Shown piece by piece: positions 20,589 through 25,490 of a stretch of 25,490 bases of DNA. This DNA comes from a virus: positions 1-25,490 of the IMG/VR virus record IMGVR_UViG_3300034523_000102. One strand, given 5' to 3'. Every line of letters begins with the position of its first letter. The first letter of the stretch is position 1. The notes below the pieces were generated by a model. That model searched no databases. It was not told the origin of the DNA and saw only the letters and a program-made list of their open reading frames with translations. Position numbers and translations under genes: made by a program.

Positions 20589-22068
20589 CGTCTGGCTTCT
20601 CCTGGTTGGTTGGTGTTGGTTCGGCGAGCAGCCCCATTTCTCGGAGCTGCTGCTCCTCTTGAGCGAGCTCGTCGAAAACCTCGTCGGGGTCGTCGCCGTT
20701 GAGGCGGATGTAGTGGCTGCGCGACTTGATGCGGCCGGCGACGCTTTCGCGCGAGGCCTTCGAGTCCTTCAAGGGGTCGACCCAGTCCCAGCCGCGGGCT
20801 TGCCACTCCTGGTCGCTGCAGCGAGCCAGATCGCGCGGGGCGATCTTGATCGCGCCCTTGAGCAAGGCGCAGTTGAACCACTCCTCGCCCACGCGCTCGA
20901 GCAGCTCGCTGATCACGAGCTCTTGGCAGCACTTGTAGAAGTCGCGCTCGTCCAGCTCGCCAGAACGCAGCGAGGAGAAGCTGACGCCCTCCAGGTCGTT
21001 GGCCAGCCGGTTGTAGCTCGGCCCAAGGCCAGCGGCACCGCCGCGCAGGGTGTCCTTCACGAACGGCGCGTAGTCGCTACCGGGCGAGGCGTTCTGGTGC
21101 GGCTTGTAGGTCAGGCCGTAGGGCAGCACCTTGGTGGTGCCTGCCTCGACCTCCTCGACCACGTCGACGTCGCCCGTCTCGTCGTCGGGTGGATCCAGCC
21201 ACTCGGCGTCCTGCTCGTAGAAGCCGGTGATCTTGGCCGCGTGTTCGGCCTTGACCAGGGTCGCCGAGCGAAACTCGCCCAGGTGGTGGATGTCCACGGC
21301 CGCGGCGTGCGTCCAGGTGAAGCCGCGCGACTGATGCGGCCTCCAGGGGTCGAAGGTGTGGATCAGCTCGCTCGCCGGGATCCGCTCGTAGCGCTCCTCG
21401 GCGCGGCGCAGGATGTCGCCCGGGTGGTCGTTAAGCATCCAGTACGCGACCGGGCGCTCCCACTCGTCGATCTCGACGCCCATCCTGATGCGGTTGCCGT
21501 TGTCGAGCAGCTGGTTAAGGTTCAGATCGAGGCGGTCGGCCTCGAGGATCTGCAGGGCGAAGCCCCAGCGGTTCGGCCAATTGCGCACCAGACGCACGAG
21601 CACCTCGCCATCGCGCGCCAGGGTCTCGAGCCAGAGCCAGGAGAAGGTCACGTAGCTATAGCGGCCGGTGACGTCGAAGACGCCCTTCTTGCAGAATTTC
21701 CGCCATTCCTTTTCGATCAGCCGGCGCGTGACGCGGTCGGGCTTGCCGTCTGGCAGCAGCGCCTTGGATTGCAGGCGGATGCCGTAGGGGCCGATCACGT
21801 TCTGCCGCAGCAGGCGATAGAAGCGCTTGAGGTAGGAGGTGTTGATCGACTGCTCGCGGGCGCGCTGTCGCAGCGTCTCGTGGTCGGCGTAGATCACCTG
21901 GTCAGCGTCGGCACCGCTCGAGCGCCCCGACCAGGCTTTCGCCAGGCGGCCACCGCCGGCCATCTTGAATCCGCGGCGACGCCCCACTTGCGGCTCGACG
22001 CGCTCGGCGGGCGGCGCAGGGGTACCGCCCAGGCCGAGGAAACGGCCCAGGGCTTTAAACGGTTGCAT
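20557..22068 (-). CDS. Portal protein (lambda gpB family)
   Basis: A 503-residue protein of the lambda portal family. It has the N-terminal SWSGRSSGADADQVIYADHETLRQRAREQSINTSYLKRF-type sequence (read: ADQVIYADHETLRQRARE), then RQNVIGPYGIRLQSKA, WLWLETLARDGEVLVRLVRN, LQILEADRLD, and IPASELIHTFDPWRPHQSRGFTWTHAA. It forms the dodecameric DNA channel in one head vertex. Acidic tail DDREEDE. It begins three bases after the gpW-position gene. Confidence 0.94.
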   Translation of the reverse strand: MQPFKALGRFLGLGGTPAPPAERVEPQVGRRRGFKMAGGGRLAKAWSGRSSGADADQVIYADHETLRQRAREQSINTSYLKRFYRLLRQNVIGPYGIRLQSKALLPDGKPDRVTRRLIEKEWRKFCKKGVFDVTGRYSYVTFSWLWLETLARDGEVLVRLVRNWPNRWGFALQILEADRLDLNLNQLLDNGNRIRMGVEIDEWERPVAYWMLNDHPGDILRRAEERYERIPASELIHTFDPWRPHQSRGFTWTHAAAVDIHHLGEFRSATLVKAEHAAKITGFYEQDAEWLDPPDDETGDVDVVEEVEAGTTKVLPYGLTYKPHQNASPGSDYAPFVKDTLRGGAAGLGPSYNRLANDLEGVSFSSLRSGELDERDFYKCCQELVISELLERVGEEWFNCALLKGAIKIAPRDLARCSDQEWQARGWDWVDPLKDSKASRESVAGRIKSRSHYIRLNGDDPDEVFDELAQEEQQLREMGLLAEPTPTNQEKPDDAGDDREEDE

Positions 22069-22071
22069 AGG

Positions 22072-22587
22072 CTACCCCATGGACAATTTGACCACTCGGC
22101 CGGTCGGCCAGCGGCGGTTCTTTTCGCGCATCAGCTCGCGCCGGTACTTGCTGCGCAGGGCATCGAGGCGCTCGATGGGGATCCGGTCGAGCCGCAGGCC
22201 GTCGATCTCATAGCTCTGCTGGTCTTTCGGGATCCGCTTCTCGAGCGCAGCCTCGATCAGCGCGAGCATTCGCTCGGCATGGCTGCGCACGTCGTAGGGC
22301 TCAGCCGTGGCCAGGTTGGCCGCAACCTCGAGACGGCCGGTGGCCACCGTCTTGCGCGTTTCGCCAAGCTCGACGAAGGCGGCCCAGCGGTACGCCCCAG
22401 GCGACCAAGCCGCGGTGGTCGCGGCGGCGACCTCGATCCGATAGGGCTCGGCGGCAATCGCCTCGAGCACGTACTGCGCCGGGCCGATCAGGGCGTAGAA
22501 CAGTCGCCAGCCATCGGCCGCCGGATAGCCCGGCACGGCGCGTTCCCAGGCGACAGAGTCGCCCGCGTGCAGTTGTGTCGGTTCCAT
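22072..22587 (-). CDS. Hypothetical protein in the gpW position (head completion?)
   Basis: A 171-residue protein between terminase and portal, the place of lambda gpW. The first 90 residues are a beta-rich part (TQLHAGDSVAWERAVPGYPAADGWRLFYALIGPAQY, then YRWAAFVELGETRKTVATGRLEVAANL). The last 45 residues (YEIDGLRLDRIPIERLDALRSKYRRELMREKNR) resemble the C-terminal 'R.v.r.s.eeL..lr..ye.e' of gpW-type head-tail proteins. Role in head completion is inferred from place and this tail only. Confidence 0.65.
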   Translation of the reverse strand: MEPTQLHAGDSVAWERAVPGYPAADGWRLFYALIGPAQYVLEAIAAEPYRIEVAAATTAAWSPGAYRWAAFVELGETRKTVATGRLEVAANLATAEPYDVRSHAERMLALIEAALEKRIPKDQQSYEIDGLRLDRIPIERLDALRSKYRRELMREKNRRWPTGRVVKLSMG

Positions 22588-22610
22588 AGGGTTGCCTCAA
22601 CCACCGGCGA

Positions 22611-24761
22611 TCACCGCCGGGGCTTTCTGATGATGTTGAAGCGGGGCTTGGCCTTGGCTTTCGGCGCGTCAGCCTTGCGCGTCGGCGCAGGCTTGGCGGG
22701 CTTTTCCTCAACCAGGGCGGGCTCGCTTGCCGGCATTACCGGCTCGGGATCTGCAGCCGGTGACGGATCCGCCTCCTCGTCGGGCAGGCGCTCAGCCATC
22801 GGCCCGGCCTTGATCGCCTCGCGCAGCTGCGCCTTGGTCAGCTGGCCCGCCTTGCGGCGGTGCAGCTTGGCGTGCATAGCCATGACGTATTGCATGGCCT
22901 CGCAGTCGAGGTAGTGGTTTTCGCCAACCTGGTGGAACTTGCCCTCGGCCTCGCGCCACTCCTCGCCGACCAGCTGCTTGCAGTAGTCGTCGGTGACCTG
23001 CTGATGCAGCAGCCACCAGCCCGGGCGAGTGTCAGGGCGACCGAAACGGCTATGCACCCAGCGCTTGGCCAGGGGCGAGTCGAACGCCCAGCGGGCGTCG
23101 CCACGCTTGCGGGTCTTGCCCTTGCGGTCGACCTCGACCATTTCCTTGCGGAATGGCTTGTCGAGGCGTTCGCGACCGCGCAGGGCCATGGCCCGGCCCT
23201 TGTGCTCGTTGATAAAGCGGTAGACCTGGTCGTCGCGGTAACCGATGTCGATGCCGGTCTGGTTGATCGGATGGCCGTCGTAATCGGTGTCGATCAGCTC
23301 GCTGAGCTGCTCCCATACCGCGTCCTGGTCAGTCTCACCCCATAGCTCGCCGTGCTCGAGGAGCATCGAGCCGAGGCCGGCGTACCAGGCGCGCACCACG
23401 TAGACCAGGCGGTTTTTCTGCACGTCGATAGTGCAGAAGATCCGCAGCGGCTCGAGCAGCAGCACGGTGGCGGCGTAGCCGTAGCACTGGGCGCGAACCT
23501 CCTCCCAAGTAGGCACGTCGCCTGCCTGGGCGTAGCACTCGCCGAAGCCGGTGTTGTAAACCGCCAGCAGATCCGCCGGATCGTTCGACAATTGCGCCGC
23601 GAGCAGATCCTTTGCCAGAGCGCCGTAGGTCTTTTTCGAGCTAAACGAGCACAAGCCAGACGCGGCAAAGGTGAAGTGCGTCGAGCCCTCGGTGTCGGCG
23701 ACGCCGGTCACTTCGCCGGCCTTGCTGACCGACTGACCCGGTGCCACAGCAACTCCGCGGGCGTTCATGGTCGGCCGCCATTTGCTTTCGATCATGCACC
23801 CGTGCGACGGACAGGTAAGCCGCGCCGACTTCTGCGCCTCGTCCGGCGTGCATTCGGTCTCTGAGCCCTTGCCCGGCCACCAAAGCAACCCCGACCAGGG
23901 GATGAAGTACTCGCCGCACTCGGGACAGGGCACGGCCCATTCGTGGCGAGTGCCCGACTGCCAAAGCCGCCAGACCGCCGAGCCCAGCGACTTGGCCGGC
24001 GCGACCGCCCAATGCTGCAGCCCGGACTTTTCATGTTTGTGTTTGCTCACGCGGCCATGGGTCGGCGTGGCGGTGTAGCCAATTTTCGAGCCGTCGTAGG
24101 CGTCGCCGCGGCGTTCCACCAGGCTGACGGTCGAGCCCTCGCCGGTGTTCACGATACGGTCGACCTCGTCGACCATGATCAGGCCGGCAGAGTCGGCCGA
24201 CAGGCCGGACGGCGAGCCCGCCCACACAAAGCGCAGCTTGGTGCCGGCGATCCACTTCACGAACATACTCGAGCGGTTAACGTCGAGCTTGGCAGTCAGC
24301 GACTCGCATTCGCTGATCATGTCGTCGAACTTCGGCACTACTGCGTCTTTCAGCAGGGGCGCAGTGGGGGCGATATACATGATCGGCGTCGGATCTTCAT
24401 CGAGCCGGTGGCCGATGATGTTCTCCATCGTCACCGACTTGCCCATTTGTGTGGCCGTGATGAAGGTCACCCGGTCAAAGCAGGGCTGCGCAAACGCCCA
24501 GGAGACCGGGCGCATGTACGGATTAACGTCGGGATTGAACTTGCCGGGGCGCGGCGAGCTCGGCGGCATGATGCGCTTGTCGCGCGCCCACTCGTCAGCC
24601 GTCCTCGGCGGTGGAGCCTGCACCAGATTCGAGACGTAATGAATCGAGGCGGCTAACGTCTTCAGTGAAATCGCGTGCGCGACGTTCGAGGCGCTCGGCA
24701 GTAGCTGCGCGGATGCTCCGCGTTTCCTCAAATAGTCGAGCTCGGATTGCGGCAGGGTCAT
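22611..24761 (-). CDS. Terminase large subunit (lambda gpA family)
   Basis: A 716-residue packaging motor. The ATPase motif ITATQMGKSVTME is at residues 101-113 and Walker B LIMVDEVDRI at 194-203, followed by the coupling motif YTATPT (about 229-234). A Cys cluster (CPECGEYF, then LTCPSHGC) at about 275-330 fits the family's zinc-binding region. The nuclease domain has IDIGYRDDQVYRFI (about 500). Lambda-type enzymes cut cos, so this supports cos packaging. The ATG at 24761 makes a 167-base overlap with the small subunit; a GTG at 24623, before the conserved APPPRTADEWA, is an alternative start. A Pro/Ala/Lys-rich C-terminal tail of about 60 residues probably binds the portal. Confidence 0.94.
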   Translation of the reverse strand: MTLPQSELDYLRKRGASAQLLPSASNVAHAISLKTLAASIHYVSNLVQAPPPRTADEWARDKRIMPPSSPRPGKFNPDVNPYMRPVSWAFAQPCFDRVTFITATQMGKSVTMENIIGHRLDEDPTPIMYIAPTAPLLKDAVVPKFDDMISECESLTAKLDVNRSSMFVKWIAGTKLRFVWAGSPSGLSADSAGLIMVDEVDRIVNTGEGSTVSLVERRGDAYDGSKIGYTATPTHGRVSKHKHEKSGLQHWAVAPAKSLGSAVWRLWQSGTRHEWAVPCPECGEYFIPWSGLLWWPGKGSETECTPDEAQKSARLTCPSHGCMIESKWRPTMNARGVAVAPGQSVSKAGEVTGVADTEGSTHFTFAASGLCSFSSKKTYGALAKDLLAAQLSNDPADLLAVYNTGFGECYAQAGDVPTWEEVRAQCYGYAATVLLLEPLRIFCTIDVQKNRLVYVVRAWYAGLGSMLLEHGELWGETDQDAVWEQLSELIDTDYDGHPINQTGIDIGYRDDQVYRFINEHKGRAMALRGRERLDKPFRKEMVEVDRKGKTRKRGDARWAFDSPLAKRWVHSRFGRPDTRPGWWLLHQQVTDDYCKQLVGEEWREAEGKFHQVGENHYLDCEAMQYVMAMHAKLHRRKAGQLTKAQLREAIKAGPMAERLPDEEADPSPAADPEPVMPASEPALVEEKPAKPAPTRKADAPKAKAKPRFNIIRKPRR

Positions 24762-25167
24762 CTATTACCGCCAAGTCTGCAGCGCATCGGCTCGGCAGTG
24801 CGTCGAGCTGGGTCGAGTAGACCGCCGCGATGCTTGTGTTAAGGGTGACCCAAGCGTCGAGCGGGATCAGCCGGCCGCGCACCTGGTCAATTTCAAGCTG
24901 CAGCTTTTCGCGCCGAGCTCGCTTGAGCAGGCGATCCTCGGTCGAAGCCGAGCCAGCGCCCTCGTCGTCGTCACCCTCCTCGCCCAGCTCGCGCCGAACT
25001 TCGCGGGCGATCAGCCACTCGATGGCGGCCTGGCTGTCGATCTCGACCGCCACCCCTCGACCGCCACCGCCCACCGTTGGCAGGCCCTCGTCGATCAGGT
25101 TAGAGATCCAGCGGGGCGACTTGCCGAGCAGGTCGGCCAGGTCTTTCTTGCTGATGATCTTGGCCAT
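24595..25167 (-). CDS. Terminase small subunit (Nu1-like)
   Basis: A 190-residue protein of the Nu1 type, which recognises the cos DNA for the large subunit. Residues 5-31 are a winged helix-turn-helix (SKKDLADLLGKSPRWISNLIDEGLP). The middle is a charged coiled coil (DRLLKRARREKLQLEIDQVRGRLIPLDAW, the typical 'k.rlqle...g.lip'). The helical C-terminus contacts the large subunit. No purine-rich ribosome site precedes the ATG on this strand (the leader is CCTTTCTCCCCT), which is unusual. The first gene of the late block; DNA upstream is the cos candidate. Confidence 0.88.
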   Translation of the reverse strand: MAKIISKKDLADLLGKSPRWISNLIDEGLPTVGGGGRGVAVEIDSQAAIEWLIAREVRRELGEEGDDDEGAGSASTEDRLLKRARREKLQLEIDQVRGRLIPLDAWVTLNTSIAAVYSTQLDALPSRCAADLAVIDDPAAIRARLFEETRSIRAATAERLERRARDFTEDVSRLDSLRLESGAGSTAEDG

Positions 25168-25203
25168 AGGGGAGAAAGGACTAAGGGTTAAAGGTACAAA
25201 AGG

Positions 25204-25242
25204 CCAAAGGCGAAAAAGTCCTTTCTGTCTTTTGCCCTTTGG
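25204..25242. repeat. Imperfect hairpin in the terminase leader
   Basis: CCAAAGGCGAAAAAG (25204-25218) can pair with CTTTTGCCCTTTGG (25229-25242) across a ten-base loop. The surrounding 25165-25245 is biased: purine-rich on the plus strand, then pyrimidine-rich. It could fold in the leader of the late mRNA or be a terminator for transcripts entering from the right. Confidence 0.5.
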
Positions 25243-25260
25243 TCTTTCAGTGAATAGGGT

Positions 25261-25490
25261 CGAGGCCTAGCCGCACCTGGCCGCGAGGTCAGTCGGGCGA
25301 TGCAGGACGGCAGGCCTCGAGATAGGAAGAACGGACTGGATTCGCAAACCCAAACACGCGCGAGGCCCGCGAGTTTCACACCCGTGAAGGGGGAGGGGCC
25401 GGGGGAGTACCTAAAACCCGTGGCGCACCAACCTGGGGCGAGATCAATAGACGACGCCTTCTGTATTGATCGCTTCATTGCAGCGAACGC
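25261..25490. other. Gene-free region upstream of terminase: candidate cos region
   Basis: I see no convincing gene; the one long frame on the minus strand (25188-25478) is rich in Arg, Pro and Ser with no ribosome site and no family. The region holds an inverted repeat CGAGGCCT (25261-25268) with AGGCCTCG (25312-25319), TTCAC-ACCC-GTGAA (25375-25388), and a GC block GGGGGAGGGGCCGGGGGAG with nearby GTAC (25389-25411). ATCAATA (25443-25449) with TATTGAT (25464-25470) follows. Lambda-type terminases bind and cut in such a region just before their own genes. The exact cut cannot be read. Confidence 0.4.

Noticed and set aside
18402-22914. Very long plus-strand frames (over 700 codons) opposite capsid, portal and terminase
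   Set aside because: They are antisense shadows caused by high GC3 in the real minus-strand genes; the products have no family features and low-complexity composition.
4464-25167. Very frequent CTCGAG hexamers across the late genes
   Set aside because: Explained by preferred Leu-Glu or Ser-Arg codons in a GC-rich genome; they are in coding phase and show no regular spacing.
25188-25478. 96-codon frame on the minus strand upstream of terminase
   Set aside because: Unusual composition, no ribosome site, no recognisable motif, and it runs through the biased repeats of the terminase leader and the candidate cos.
1-25490. tRNA, rRNA, CRISPR array, insertion sequence or integrase
   Set aside because: I found no cloverleaf with a CCA-end pattern, no regular spaced repeats, no transposase or tyrosine/serine recombinase motifs in the window.

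Overview
The window looks like one complete half of a temperate, contractile-tailed phage genome that is probably kept as a plasmid (a phage-plasmid), in a high-GC gammaproteobacterial host. Pseudomonas or a relative is my best guess from base composition and codon use; the host is not proven. The strongest clue to lifestyle is at the left edge. Bases 1-28 are a perfect palindrome whose centre (TATACGTATA, flanked by CCATT...AATGG) resembles the telomere-resolution sites of N15-type linear plasmid prophages. It is followed by a ParA/ribbon-helix-helix partition operon. At the right edge, upstream of the terminase genes, lies a gene-free GC-rich stretch where a cos site would be expected. The order tel - partition - tail - head - terminase - cos is the layout of the N15 left arm, but with a P2-like contractile tail. 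Linear plasmid phages of the VHML / VP882 / phiHAP-1 group also have this combination. No protelomerase, replication protein, integrase or lysis gene is in the window; in this model they lie beyond its edges.

Layout. 1-455: tel-like palindrome, short repeats, GC-rich inverted repeats and the parA promoter. 456-1420 (+): parA and a small parB-like gene. 1489-2631 (+): four small genes joined by 1-4 nt overlaps, the last a DnaQ-type 3'-5' exonuclease, ending in a terminator. 2716-3120 (+): an exported or membrane-anchored protein of unknown function, ending in a bidirectional terminator. 3212-4293 (-): a small ribbon-helix-helix-like protein and a Rha-family regulator, behind a promoter with two operator-like palindromes. 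4370-4402: terminator of the late genes.

4464-25167 (-): the morphogenesis genes, transcribed from right to left. From the right these are terminase small and large subunits, a gpW-position protein, lambda B-type portal, fused HK97-type protease/capsid, a coiled-coil protein, head-tail joining protein, tail completion proteins, then the P2-type baseplate and tail genes V-W-J-I, tail fibre, fibre assembly protein, a membrane protein, sheath FI, tube FII, E/E' (programmed -1 frameshift), tape measure T, U, X, a small protein, and D. Genes are tightly packed with ATGA/GTGA/TGATG overlaps. Hairpin terminators or attenuators follow the capsid, tube, fibre-assembly and D genes. This suggests stepwise tuning of transcript levels for abundant structural proteins.

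How it would work together: ParA and its partner keep the low-copy prophage plasmid in dividing cells. The Rha/RHH pair is a candidate lysis-lysogeny or accessory regulator. On induction the leftward late transcript builds an HK97-fold head and a P2-like contractile tail, and the lambda-type terminase would package from a cos site near 25.3-25.5 kb.
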